A DNA stretch of 64,000 bases, from positions 434,001 to 498,000 of the forward strand of contig JBKPAD010000010.1 in NCBI GenBank assembly GCA_046726235.1, written 5' to 3'. The notes under the pieces are model-generated. The model was not told the origin of the DNA, did not search any database, and saw nothing but the letters and a program-made list of their open reading frames with translations. Made by a program: the position numbers and the translations under genes. This document shows, one piece after another, positions 26,668 to 35,230 of the stretch (position 1 is the stretch's first letter; the number at the start of each line of letters is the position of its first letter). Source of the DNA: Nitricoxidireducens sp046726235. GTDB lineage: Bacteria; Pseudomonadota; Gammaproteobacteria; Burkholderiales; Rhodocyclaceae.

Positions 26668-29073
26668 TCAAGCTCCCCACACCCAACCCCGAATCTCCGG
26701 CCGATCCAGCCCATGCGCATGCGCGTGATGCATGTGCTCGATGATCTCGTTCTTCATGCGTTCCTTGACGTAGGCCGCAGCGGAGCGCAGGCGAGGCACG
26801 CGGTCGATGACGTCGATGACGACGTTGAAGCGGTCGATCTGGTTGAGCATCGCCAGTTCGAGCGGCGTGTTGATGCTGCCCTGCTCCTTGTAGCCGCGCA
26901 CGTGGATGCGGTCCTGGTTGCTGCGGCGATAGGTCAGCTTGTGGATCAGCCAAGGGTAGCCGTGGAAGTTGAAGATCACCGGCTTGTCGGGCGTGAACAG
27001 CGAATCGAAGTCGTCGTCCGTCAGGCCGTGCGGATGCTCGCCGGCCGGCTGCAGCTTGAACAGGTCGACGACGTTGATGAAGCGCACGCGCAGGCTCGGC
27101 ACCTCGCGGCGCAGGATTTCCGTCGCCGCCAGCGCCTCGAGCGTCGGCACGTCGCCGCAGGCCGCGATGACCACGTCCGGTTCGCCCGGATGGCCGCCGA
27201 CCTCCTCGCTGCTGGCCCAGGGCCAGATCCCGATGCCCTTGGCGCAGTGCTTCACGGCCTCGTCCATCGACAGGTACTGCAGGTGGTTCTGCTTGTCGGC
27301 GACGATGACGTTGACGCAGTTCAGGCTGCGCAGGCAATGGTCGGCGACCACCAGCAGCGAGTTGGCGTCGGGCGGCAGGTAGATGCGCGTCACGGCGCTG
27401 CTCTTGTTGGTGATCACGTCGAGGAAGCCGGGGTCCTGGTGGCTGAAGCCGTTGTTGTCCTGACGCCAGACGGTCGAGGACAAGAGCAGGTTCAGCGACG
27501 ACAGCGGCGCGCGCCAATGCACCTCGCGCTTGCAGATGTCGAGCCACTTGGCGTGCTGGTTCACCATCGAGGTGATGATGTGGGCAAAGGCCTCGTAGGT
27601 GGCGAAGAAGCCGTGCCGCCCGGTGAGCAGGTAGCCCTCGAGCCAGCCTTCGAGGGTGTGCTCGGAGAGCATTTCCATGACGCGGCCGTCGGCGGCGAGG
27701 TTGCCGCCGTCGGCGTCCTCGGGCAGCGTATCGGCGAGCCAGGTCTTCTTGCTGACTTCGTAGACGGCGTCGAGCCGGTTCGAGGCGGTTTCGTCGGGGC
27801 CGAAGAGGCGGAAGTTGGTCGGGTTGAGCCGCATCACCTCGCGCAGGAAGGCGCCCAACGGGCGCGTGTTGTCGGCGCGCGTATGCCCGGGCTGCTTCAC
27901 CTCGACCGCGCAGGCGCGGAAGTCCGGCATGCGCAGCGCGCGCCGCAGCAGGCCGCCGTTGGCGACCGGGTTCGCGCTCATGCGGCGGGTGCCCTTGGGC
28001 GCGTGCTCGCGCAGTTCGGCGCGGAAGCGCCCGTTCTCGTCGAACAACTCCTCGGGACGATAGCTCCGGAGCCACGCCTCGAGCTTGGCCAGGTGCGCCG
28101 GGTTGGCGACGACGTCCGCCATCGGCACCTGGTGGGAACGCCACGAGCCATCGACCTTGTGGCCGTTGATCTCGGCCGGGCCGGTCCAGCCCTTCGGCGT
28201 GCGCAGCACGATCATCGGCCAGCGCGGACGCGAGACGCCGCCCTGCCCGCTGCGCGCCTTGCGCTGGATGCCGCCGATCTCGCCGATGCAGGTCTCGAGC
28301 GTCATCGCCATCTTGCGATGCACGTCGGCCGGATCGTTGCCCTCGACGAAATACGGCGTCCAGCCGTAGCCGCGGAACAGCGCGTCGATCTCGTCGCGGC
28401 TGATGCGCGCCAGCAGCGTCGGGTTGGCGATCTTGTAGCCGTTGAGGTGCAGCACCGGCAGCACCGCGCCGTCGTGCGCCGGATTGACGAACTTGTTCGA
28501 GTGCCACGAGGTGGCGAGCGGCCCGGTCTCGGCTTCGCCGTCGCCGACCACCGCCACGGCGATCAGGTCCGGGTTGTCGAACACCGCGCCGTGCGCGTGC
28601 GAGAGCACGTAGCCGAGTTCGCCGCCCTCGTGCAGCGAGCCCGGCGTTTCGGGCGTGGCGTGGCTGCCGATGCCGCCGGGGAACGAGAACTGGCGGAAGA
28701 ACTTGCGCATGCCCTCATCGTCCTCAGCCATGTCGGGATAGACCTCCGAGTAGGTGCCTTCGAGCCAGGCCGGCGCCAGCACGGCCGGCGCGCCGTGGCC
28801 CGGGCCGGCGAGGTAGACGACGTCGAGGTCGTGCTTGCGGATGAGCCGGTTGAGATGCACGTAGAGCAGCGTCATGCCGGGGTCCGAGCCCCAGTGTCCC
28901 AGCAGCCGCGCCTTGATGTCCTCGGGCTTGAGCGGCTCGCGCAGCAGCGGGTTCGCCTGCAGGTAGATCATGCCGACGGCGAGGTAGTTGCACGCCCGCC
29001 ACCAGGCGTCGACGACGGCCAGTTCTTCTTCGTTCAGCGGTGCCGGCGTGAGCGGAAACGCCGGCGCATTCAT
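26668..29073 (-). CDS. xfp: xylulose-5-phosphate/fructose-6-phosphate phosphoketolase
   Basis: 801 residues, the usual phosphoketolase length. Thiamine-diphosphate enzyme family blocks include GPGHGAPAVLAPAWLEGTYSEVYP, SFPGGIGSHATPETPGSLHEGGELGY, GDGEAETGPLATSWHSNKF and LNGYKIANPT, and the C-terminal HGYPWLIHKLTYRR. It cleaves xylulose-5-P or fructose-6-P with phosphate to acetyl-phosphate and an aldose phosphate, an ATP-saving route to acetyl units that could feed PHA. Its ATG overlaps the stop of the ferritin-like gene (ATGA), so the two are translationally coupled. Confidence 0.96.
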   Translation of the reverse strand: MNAPAFPLTPAPLNEEELAVVDAWWRACNYLAVGMIYLQANPLLREPLKPEDIKARLLGHWGSDPGMTLLYVHLNRLIRKHDLDVVYLAGPGHGAPAVLAPAWLEGTYSEVYPDMAEDDEGMRKFFRQFSFPGGIGSHATPETPGSLHEGGELGYVLSHAHGAVFDNPDLIAVAVVGDGEAETGPLATSWHSNKFVNPAHDGAVLPVLHLNGYKIANPTLLARISRDEIDALFRGYGWTPYFVEGNDPADVHRKMAMTLETCIGEIGGIQRKARSGQGGVSRPRWPMIVLRTPKGWTGPAEINGHKVDGSWRSHQVPMADVVANPAHLAKLEAWLRSYRPEELFDENGRFRAELREHAPKGTRRMSANPVANGGLLRRALRMPDFRACAVEVKQPGHTRADNTRPLGAFLREVMRLNPTNFRLFGPDETASNRLDAVYEVSKKTWLADTLPEDADGGNLAADGRVMEMLSEHTLEGWLEGYLLTGRHGFFATYEAFAHIITSMVNQHAKWLDICKREVHWRAPLSSLNLLLSSTVWRQDNNGFSHQDPGFLDVITNKSSAVTRIYLPPDANSLLVVADHCLRSLNCVNVIVADKQNHLQYLSMDEAVKHCAKGIGIWPWASSEEVGGHPGEPDVVIAACGDVPTLEALAATEILRREVPSLRVRFINVVDLFKLQPAGEHPHGLTDDDFDSLFTPDKPVIFNFHGYPWLIHKLTYRRSNQDRIHVRGYKEQGSINTPLELAMLNQIDRFNVVIDVIDRVPRLRSAAAYVKERMKNEIIEHMHHAHAHGLDRPEIRGWVWGA

Positions 29074-29651
29074 ATGCTGAACTCCTCTTGCACGGCGGTC
29101 GCCGCCTGGGTGACGCGCGGCAGGCCGGCAAGGAAGTCGGAAAGCTCGTCGGCGTGCTCCTCCTCGACGGCGAGGATCTCCTCGAGCATGCGCCGCGTCG
29201 TCGGGTCGTGCTCGCCGACGTACTGCGCCATCTCGCGATAGCTGTCGATGGCGATGCGCTCGGCGACGAGGTCCTCGCGGATCATGTCGGCCAGCGACGC
29301 CCCGGGCACGTATTCGGCGTGGCTGCGCACCAGCAGGCTGTCGGGCGCGAAATCAGGCTCGCCCCCGAGCTGCACGATGCGCGCAGCAATGCGGTCGGCG
29401 TGACCGAGTTCCTGCTCGGCATGAACGAGGAACTCCTCGGCGATGCCCTTGGCCTCGATGCCGCGCGCCATGAAATGGTGGCGCCGGTAGCGCAGCATGC
29501 AGACCAACTCGGTCGCCAGCGCCTCGTTGAGCAGCTTCACCACCTCTTCGCGGTTGCCGAAATAGCCGGCCGTGACGGCGCCGGCATCGATGTCGCGACG
29601 CGCGTGCTCGCGCAGCGTCGGCACGTCGGTGAGATACGGTTTGCCCTGCAT
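29070..29651 (-). CDS. ferritin-like (bacterioferritin/Dps-like) protein
   Basis: 193 residues, helical. Diiron-type motifs occur in order: a Glu in LNEALATELVCMLRYRRHHF, EEFLVHAEQELGHADRI (ExxH region), EDLVAERIAIDSYREM and ILAVEEEHADEL (ExxH). This is the ferritin/rubrerythrin-like four-helix pattern with both iron ligands sets in place. It probably stores iron or detoxifies peroxide. ATG 29651 was chosen because upstream reading is not helical. It is coupled to xfp downstream. Confidence 0.82.
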   Translation of the reverse strand: MQGKPYLTDVPTLREHARRDIDAGAVTAGYFGNREEVVKLLNEALATELVCMLRYRRHHFMARGIEAKGIAEEFLVHAEQELGHADRIAARIVQLGGEPDFAPDSLLVRSHAEYVPGASLADMIREDLVAERIAIDSYREMAQYVGEHDPTTRRMLEEILAVEEEHADELSDFLAGLPRVTQAATAVQEEFSI

Positions 29652-29671
29652 CGGATTCACCCCCGAAGCGC

Positions 29672-29821
29672 CTAGAGCGGGCCGCGGCCGCTGATGATGC
29701 GGAACAGCACCGCGACGATGGCGATGACCAGGAGGATGTGGATGAAGCCACCCAGCGTGTATGAGGTGACCAGGCCGAGCAGCCACAGGACGATCAGCAC
29801 TATTGCCAGGGTGTAGAGCAT
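29672..29821 (-). CDS. lmo0937/DUF5670-like small membrane protein
   Basis: 49 residues, starting MLYTLAIVLIVLWLLGLVTS, with a glycine-containing turn (YTLGGFIHILLVIAIV) and a short basic end (RIISGRG). Two hydrophobic helices and the motif G-(F/Y)-IHILLVIA are typical of the lmo0937 family, often found beside stress genes. It lies 20 bp upstream of the ferritin-like gene on the same strand and may head the operon. A GGAAG motif precedes the ATG. The function is unknown. Confidence 0.75.
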   Translation of the reverse strand: MLYTLAIVLIVLWLLGLVTSYTLGGFIHILLVIAIVAVLFRIISGRGPL

Positions 29822-29978
29822 TTTTCTTCCTTTCCTGTCGTAGGGTTCTCGATGAACCGCCAGCGGTGTGAGGCGCGCGGCAGTGGCGCCTCATGGGAAT
29901 TGCGCACTCAGGCTAATGGCAAGACGGTATGCGGTCAGTACGTTCTCGTACACGGCATGCAGGAATGGTCGCGCGACC

Positions 29979-29998
29979 TATGTTCGCTGCCGAACATA
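29979..29998. promoter_or_regulatory. 8-4-8 inverted repeat upstream of NarL-type regulator
   Basis: TATGTTCGCTGCCGAACATA is a perfect inverted repeat of TATGTTCG around CTGC, 57 bp upstream of the ATG at 30056. Its first nine bases plus flank (CCTATGTTCG) recur at about 61308, without the second arm, in the epsL/PEP-CTERM divergent region. It is a candidate operator; the binder is unknown. Confidence 0.45.
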
Positions 29999-30055
29999 CT
30001 CAGGCGTTGTGCATCGCGATACTGCGTTCCTGTCTGCACTGCACAAGCCCACGCC

Positions 30056-30718
30056 ATGAAGACACGGATTCTCCTGGCCGACGACCACCAGATGTTCCGC
30101 AACGCGCTGCGCCTGATGCTCGAGCGCGATCCGGCGATGGTCGTCGTCGGCGAAGCGAACGACGGCGTCGAGCTGCTGCGCATCGCCGCCGAACGCCCGG
30201 CCGACGTCGCCTGCATCGACATCGGCATGCCGCGCATGAACGGCATCGAGGCGACGCGCCGCCTGCTGTCGCAGACTCCCGGCGTCAAGGTGATCGGCCT
30301 GTCGGCGATGACCGACCGCGACTTCGTGCTCGACATGCTCAAGGCCGGCGCCGCCGGCTTCGTCACCAAGTCGGAGAGCGGCGAGGAACTGCTGCGCGCC
30401 ATCCGCGCGGTGCGCGCCAACCGCAAATACCTGTGTCCCGAGATCGCCGCCACCGTGACCGGCGCGCTGCTCGACACCGACGACTCCCCTGCCGCGACGC
30501 CGCGCCTCGGTTCGCGCGAGCGCCAGGTGCTGCAGCTGGTGGCGGACGGCAACACGTCGGTGAAGATCGCGGAGCGCCTGCACCTGGCCTCGTCGACGGT
30601 CGAGGTGCACCGGCGCAACATCATGCGCAAGCTGAACCTGCACAACATCGCCGAACTCACCAAATACGCCATCCGCAACGGCCTCACGACCAGCTCCACG
30701 CCGCACAACGGCAACTGA
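30056..30718 (+). CDS. NarL/FixJ-family response regulator (orphan)
   Basis: 220 residues: receiver with D9-D10 and phospho-acceptor D55 (CIDIGMPRMNG) and LuxR-type helix-turn-helix (SRERQVLQLVADGNTSVKIAERLHLASSTVEVHRRNIMRKL). It is a close paralogue of the regulator at 21068-21724; from the recognition helix onward the two differ at only a few residues. No kinase is next to it, so it may answer to the same kinase. It is 9 bp upstream of egtD and may be co-transcribed with it. An inverted repeat precedes it. Confidence 0.92.
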   Translation: MKTRILLADDHQMFRNALRLMLERDPAMVVVGEANDGVELLRIAAERPADVACIDIGMPRMNGIEATRRLLSQTPGVKVIGLSAMTDRDFVLDMLKAGAAGFVTKSESGEELLRAIRAVRANRKYLCPEIAATVTGALLDTDDSPAATPRLGSRERQVLQLVADGNTSVKIAERLHLASSTVEVHRRNIMRKLNLHNIAELTKYAIRNGLTTSSTPHNGN

Positions 30719-30727
30719 ACGCCAGTC

Positions 30728-31693
30728 GTGACCGCCAGCGCCACCGCCCCTCTCCGCATCGCAACCGGAATGCCTGCGCCGGCTGCGAACGACGCCGCCG
30801 CCGAACTGGCCGGCGGCCTGCTGGCGCCGGCAGCGCGCATTCCCTCGAAGTATCTGTACGACAGCCTCGGCTCGCGGCTGTTCGAGCTCATCACGCAGCT
30901 TCCCGAGTATTACCTGACGCGCACCGAGTGCGCGCTGCTGGGCCGCAATGCGCGCGCCATCGCGGAAGCCGCCGGCAGCCGTGCGCTGATCGACCTCGGC
31001 GCCGGCAATTGCGCCAAGAGCCGGCTGCTGCTGCCGGCACTGCGTCCGGCCGAATACGTCGCCGTCGACATCTCGACCGAGTTCGTCGACCGCGCGCTGG
31101 CGGCCCTGCGGCTGGACTTCCCCGGCCTGCGCATGCGCAGCGTGGACGCCGACCTGACGCAGGACCTCGACGATGCCGACCTGCCCGAGGCGCAGCGGCT
31201 GTTCTTCTTTCCCGGCTCGTCGATCGGCAACTTCGATCCCGATGCGGCCGAGGCGTTCGCGCGCAGGCTGCGCCACCACTGCCGCGACGGCGACGGGCTG
31301 CTGATCGGCGTCGACCTGGTCAAGGAACTCGCGGCCCTCGACGCGGCGTACAACGACGCCCTCGGCATCACCGCCGCCTTCAACCGCAACGTCCTCAACC
31401 ACGTCAACGCGGTGCTCGGCAGCGACTTCGACACGCGGCAGTGGCGGCATCACGCGTTCTACAACTGCGCGCGCAGCCGCATGGAAATGCACCTGCTCGC
31501 CGAAACGTCGATCGACGTCGCCTGGCCCGGCGGCGCACGCCGCTTCCTGCCGGGCGAAGGCATCCACACGGAAAGCAGCTACAAGTACCGGCTCGACGAC
31601 TTCCGCGCCCTCCTCTTCCGCGCCGGCTTCGGCTCGGTGCGTCACTGGACCGACGAGGACGGCTGGTTCGCCGTCTGTCTGGCGCGGCCATGA
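30728..31693 (+). CDS. egtD: L-histidine N-alpha-methyltransferase
   Basis: 321 residues. The S-adenosylmethionine fold shows IDLGAGNCAKSRLLL and VAVDIS, with the EgtD-specific N-terminal block IPSKYLYDSLGSRLFELITQLPEYYLTRTE and the later FFPGSSIGNF and NSYKY-like ESSYKYRLDDF. It trimethylates histidine to hercynine, the first step to ergothioneine. The start is GTG 30728. Its stop overlaps the egtB start (ATGA), showing coupling. egtA, egtC and egtE are not adjacent. Confidence 0.93.
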   Translation: MTASATAPLRIATGMPAPAANDAAAELAGGLLAPAARIPSKYLYDSLGSRLFELITQLPEYYLTRTECALLGRNARAIAEAAGSRALIDLGAGNCAKSRLLLPALRPAEYVAVDISTEFVDRALAALRLDFPGLRMRSVDADLTQDLDDADLPEAQRLFFFPGSSIGNFDPDAAEAFARRLRHHCRDGDGLLIGVDLVKELAALDAAYNDALGITAAFNRNVLNHVNAVLGSDFDTRQWRHHAFYNCARSRMEMHLLAETSIDVAWPGGARRFLPGEGIHTESSYKYRLDDFRALLFRAGFGSVRHWTDEDGWFAVCLARP

Positions 31694-32910
31694 CTTCGGC
31701 GCTCGCCGCCTACCGCAAGGTGCGCGGCGAGACCCTGGCGCTGGCGGCGCCGCTGTCGGCCGAGGACTGCTGCGTGCAGTCGATGACCGAGGCCAGCCCG
31801 GCCAAGTGGCACCTCGGCCACACCACGTGGTTTTTCGAGACCTTCATCCTCGAACGCGCCGAGCCGGGGTTCCGCCCGTTCGATGCGCGCTTCCGCGTGC
31901 TCTTCAATTCCTACTATCACGGCGTCGGCGCGCGGCATCCGCGCCCGCAGCGCGGCATGCTGACGCGCCCGGCGCTGGCGACGGTCATGGCGTGGCGCGA
32001 GGACGTGGACCGGCGCATGGAACGCCTGCTCGCGGCGGAGCCGCCGCCCGAACTGCTCGAACTCGGCCTGCATCACGAACAGCAGCACCAGGAACTGCTG
32101 CTCACCGACGTCAAGCACCTGTTCTCGCTCAACCCGCTGGCCCCGCCGTACGTGGAGGCCGCGGCGCCCGCATCGCACGGCGCGGTAGCGCTCGGCTGGC
32201 GCGGCGGTGAAGCGGGCCTGCACGACATCGGCGCCGCCAACGGCAGCTTCTGCTTCGACAACGAGCGCCCGCGCCACGCGGTGCGCCTCGAAGCGCATGC
32301 GCTCGCCTCGCGCCTCGTCACCAACGGCGAGTACCTCGACTTCGTCGCCGATGGCGGCTATGCGACGCCGCAGCTCTGGCTCTCCGACGGCTGGGACTGG
32401 CTGCAGGCCGGCGCGCGCCGGCATCCGGCCTACTGGCGCCGCGGCGAGCACGGCTGGGAGGAATTCACGCTCGGCGGCATGCGAGCGCTCGACCCGGCGC
32501 TGCCCGTGGTGCACGTCAGCTACTACGAGGCGGACGCCTTCGCGCGCTGGGCCGCGGCACGCCTGCCCACCGAAGCCGAGTGGGAAGCGGCGGCGGCATC
32601 GTTGCCGCCGACAGGAAACTTCGCCGACAGCCGGCGCTTCCATCCCGATGCCGCCGGCACCGACGCAAGGCAGTTCTATGGCGATGCGTGGGAATGGACG
32701 AGCTCCGCCTACGCGCCCTATCCGGGCTTTCGCGCCGCGCCGGGCGCCGTCGGCGAGTACAACGGCAAGTTCATGGTCAACCAGTACGTGCTGCGCGGCG
32801 GGTCGTGCGCGACGCCGGCCGGACATGTCCGCGCGAGCTACCGCAACTTCTTTCCCGCGGCGTCCACCTGGCAGTTCGCGGGCATCCGCCTGGCGCGCGA
32901 CGTCGCCTGA
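31690..32910 (+). CDS. egtB: hercynine oxygenase / ergothioneine synthase EgtB
   Basis: 406 residues: an N-terminal DinB-like domain with the iron-binding HxxxH in LGLHHEQQHQELLLTDVKH and a conserved HLGHTTWFFE, followed by a formylglycine-generating-enzyme-like domain (VVHVSYYEADAFARWAAARLPTEAEWE, GDAWEWTSSAYAPYPGF, VLRGGSCATP). It joins hercynine to a thiol with oxygen. With no EgtA or EgtC nearby, it may use cysteine directly, as EgtB of this short type does in some bacteria; that is inference. It is coupled to egtD. Confidence 0.92.
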   Translation: MTSALAAYRKVRGETLALAAPLSAEDCCVQSMTEASPAKWHLGHTTWFFETFILERAEPGFRPFDARFRVLFNSYYHGVGARHPRPQRGMLTRPALATVMAWREDVDRRMERLLAAEPPPELLELGLHHEQQHQELLLTDVKHLFSLNPLAPPYVEAAAPASHGAVALGWRGGEAGLHDIGAANGSFCFDNERPRHAVRLEAHALASRLVTNGEYLDFVADGGYATPQLWLSDGWDWLQAGARRHPAYWRRGEHGWEEFTLGGMRALDPALPVVHVSYYEADAFARWAAARLPTEAEWEAAAASLPPTGNFADSRRFHPDAAGTDARQFYGDAWEWTSSAYAPYPGFRAAPGAVGEYNGKFMVNQYVLRGGSCATPAGHVRASYRNFFPAASTWQFAGIRLARDVA

Positions 32911-33142
32911 CGGCGCCCCACCTGCGGCTTACCTGAGCGCGCATGCGCGCCGCCCTATCAGGGCAGGGGATGCGCGAAAATTTCCTTCGCACGGCCGGGA
33001 AACCGTCGCTTCGAGGCTCCGCACCGAGTGAATCCCAAGTAAGTAATAGGCCCTACCACGTCGGCCATATTTCCCCGGCGCGCAGCGGTCAATACACTGC
33101 GCGCGCATCCGGGCCAGAACATCCCGGGACCAGAGAAATCAC

Positions 33143-33667
33143 ATGACCGAAGCGTGCACCGAGACCCCGCGAACCGCACACCCCCCGCCGCCCATCGTCT
33201 GGCGTGAGCGCGAAGCCGGCGAGCCGCCGCTCGGACCGGCGGCCTGCGTCGAGCGCATGCGCGCAGCGCACGCCTTCCGCGTCGCCGTGCAGGCGGAACT
33301 GGATGCCCTCTGTGTCGACCCGAAGCGCATGCCGTGCGCCTCGTGCACGCTCTCCGACAGCTGCAATCGCATCCTCTCGAGCCTGCTGATCCGCACGCTG
33401 AATGCCGCCACCGAGCAGGTGCGAGAGGAGAAGCTGCTGCTCGCCCGCATCCGCCACGACGCGCGCTATGCGCGTACGCTCGGCGCCCACCAGTTCGCGC
33501 ACGACCAGCTGATCAACGACCTCAGCGCACACGTGATGGACTGGGGCCGGCTGGCGCCCGGCGACGTGGTCGCGGCCACCAGCGCGCTGCTCAAGTACTG
33601 GAACGAGGCCCACTTCGCGATGCACGACGAGTTGCTGATGTCCGCCGTGCGCGGCAACGCCACGTAG
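33143..33667 (+). CDS. hypothetical protein, possibly hemerythrin-like
   Basis: 174 residues, soluble. A Cys-rich stretch (CASCTLSDSC) precedes a helical half with paired histidines, HQFAHDQLIND and HFAMHDELLM, spaced as in part of the hemerythrin helices (HxxxH and HFxxxE-like). Only some of the usual seven ligands are evident, so iron binding is uncertain. An intergenic region of 232 bp precedes it; the gene is not obviously in an operon. Alternatives are a PHA- or chemotaxis-linked sensor. Confidence 0.45.
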   Translation: MTEACTETPRTAHPPPPIVWREREAGEPPLGPAACVERMRAAHAFRVAVQAELDALCVDPKRMPCASCTLSDSCNRILSSLLIRTLNAATEQVREEKLLLARIRHDARYARTLGAHQFAHDQLINDLSAHVMDWGRLAPGDVVAATSALLKYWNEAHFAMHDELLMSAVRGNAT

Positions 33668-33746
33668 TTCGCCGCCCGCGAAACCCCTCTCGCGGCGGGC
33701 TTGCCGCGTGCTCCCGCGCGGCGTAGGCTGCATTCGGGAGCATCCG

Positions 33747-34928
33747 ATGACGCGCACGGCACGACACTTCCTCGCTGGCCTCCTGCTGCTCTGCTCGCTC
33801 GCCTGCGGCGCCGCCGAGAACCAGTGGGGCATCCGTTTCGCCTGTCCCGCCGATGCGCGCACCGTGATCGCCGGTGAGGTGGCCCGCTATCTGGCGCGGC
33901 TGGGCATCGAGCCTTCCCTCTACCGCGCCGAACTCTCCGACGAAGCGCTGCGCTTCTTCCTCGACTCCCCGCCGGGAGAAACCGGCACGCTCGACTTTCA
34001 CGCCCGTCCCGAGTTCGCGATTCCTGCCTCGAACGAATGGGTGACCACGGCCGGCGGCCGGTTCCGCGCCGTGCCGACGGTATCCGAAAAGGAGATCGTG
34101 CTGGCGCTGATGCAGCGCGGCCGGCTGACGGAATTCTCCGGACGCGCCTGCACCGGCGCAGCGCTGCGCGAGCATGTCGGCCTGCGCCGGAACATCGTCG
34201 TCTGGGCGGAGCGCCTCGAATGGGGCTGGCCCGACGGCGAGCCGGCGGCCTGGAACTGCCGCTTCTGGCAGGCCGGCAACCTGATCGACGAGTTCGATCT
34301 GCGGCCCGCCGTGCAGGACATCTTCCTGCGTCCCGACAAGTACAGCTTCGGCTGCTACACCGCGGCGAAGCTGGTCCTCGTCCAGGCCACGCTCGACTAC
34401 TACCACCGCATACTGCAGTCGCCGCTGGCGGTGCTGATCGAGGAGCGCCTGCTCGCCGACGGCGATCCGCTCGACGACATCGAGCCGGGCCGCGTGTGGA
34501 GCTTCGAGCCTGGCTTCGACCCCGCCGCTTCGCAGCAGCCGGGCAAGATCGTGCACGCGATCCAGGGCGTCGCCGCGCGGAACTTCGTGCCCGGCGACTG
34601 GGTGTACTTCCTCAACACCGACAAGGCCAGCTACGCGCGCACCGGCTACGAAGGCTCGAACCCGATCTACCTCGGGCGCAACCGCTTCTCCGACTACTAC
34701 AACGACCACGACCACTCCTACACCTACGAGGAGAAGATCAACGAGGTCTACCAATGGCGCAACGGCGTCTTCAACCGCGTGCGCGACGCCGCCAAAGTCA
34801 CGCCGCTCGACGCCGCCGACTACGAGCGCCTGAGCCGCACGCCGGCCGAAGGCGGGATGGTGCTGCCGCTGCGGATCGTTCCGTATTTCTTCGGGTATCA
34901 GGAGTTGCCGGTTTTGGGTCGGCGGTGA
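33747..34928 (+). CDS. exported protein resembling protein-glutamine gamma-glutamyltransferase (Tgl)
   Basis: 393 residues with an N-terminal signal (LAGLLLLCSLACGAA) that could be cleaved or lipidated at C20. The C-terminal half shows the order of blocks of Bacillus spore transglutaminase Tgl: AVQDIF, then FGCYTAAKLVLVQATLDYY with C203 in the place of the catalytic Cys, then GDWVYFLN, GSNPIYLGRNRF and EEKINEVYQWRNG. The two Glu residues that flank the Tgl active site appear replaced (G202 before the Cys, S in GSNPIYL). So this may be a distant relative with altered chemistry. Repeat copy D follows 23 bp downstream. Confidence 0.45.
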   Translation: MTRTARHFLAGLLLLCSLACGAAENQWGIRFACPADARTVIAGEVARYLARLGIEPSLYRAELSDEALRFFLDSPPGETGTLDFHARPEFAIPASNEWVTTAGGRFRAVPTVSEKEIVLALMQRGRLTEFSGRACTGAALREHVGLRRNIVVWAERLEWGWPDGEPAAWNCRFWQAGNLIDEFDLRPAVQDIFLRPDKYSFGCYTAAKLVLVQATLDYYHRILQSPLAVLIEERLLADGDPLDDIEPGRVWSFEPGFDPAASQQPGKIVHAIQGVAARNFVPGDWVYFLNTDKASYARTGYEGSNPIYLGRNRFSDYYNDHDHSYTYEEKINEVYQWRNGVFNRVRDAAKVTPLDAADYERLSRTPAEGGMVLPLRIVPYFFGYQELPVLGRR

Positions 34929-34951
34929 TTAGCCGATTCCGAGCCGCTTGC

Positions 34952-35220
34952 GCGCCAAGGACGGCGGGTGTCCGACTCCTCCGTGTCCCCCGGACCGCGC
35001 CACGCGCGGTCCTCCTCCTTTACCTGCGGAGTCGGACACCCGCCATCCTTGGCTCGATACGCCGGTGGGTTTTCACGCAAAAGAGGCAGTGCGTCACCGC
35101 TCGGGACGGTGGGGGTGCTGCTGCGCGTAGGTAAAGGGGGAGGAGCGGGCGGAGCCCGGTCCGGGGACACGAAGCGCAGCAGCACCCCCATCGGCCCGAG
35201 CCAACCCACTTCAAGACGGG
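34952..35220. repeat. composite double-hairpin repeat, copy D (inverted)
   Basis: Between convergent genes (Tgl-like and Crp/Fnr). The element is in the opposite orientation to copies A-C: module 2 comes first (34954-35053), with arms on GGCGGGTGTCCGACTCC and a matching C to G change on the other arm, and a 9-bp inner stem around ACGCGCGG. Module 1 (35100-35200) has arms on GGGGGTGCTGCTGCGC, like copy B, inner stem cgggc-gga-gcccg, and a slightly changed core GTAGGTAAAGGGGGAGG. Flanking CCCGTCTTGAAGTGGG matches the outer flank of copy B. No protein coding is evident in the gap. Confidence 0.9.
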
Positions 35221-35230
35221 ACTAACAACT

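Noticed and set aside
29929..32910. 993-residue plus-strand frame spanning the second NarL regulator and egt genes
   Set aside because: Only the part from 31690 has EgtB similarity; the rest is an Arg-rich frame overlapping the regulator and egtD in another frame.
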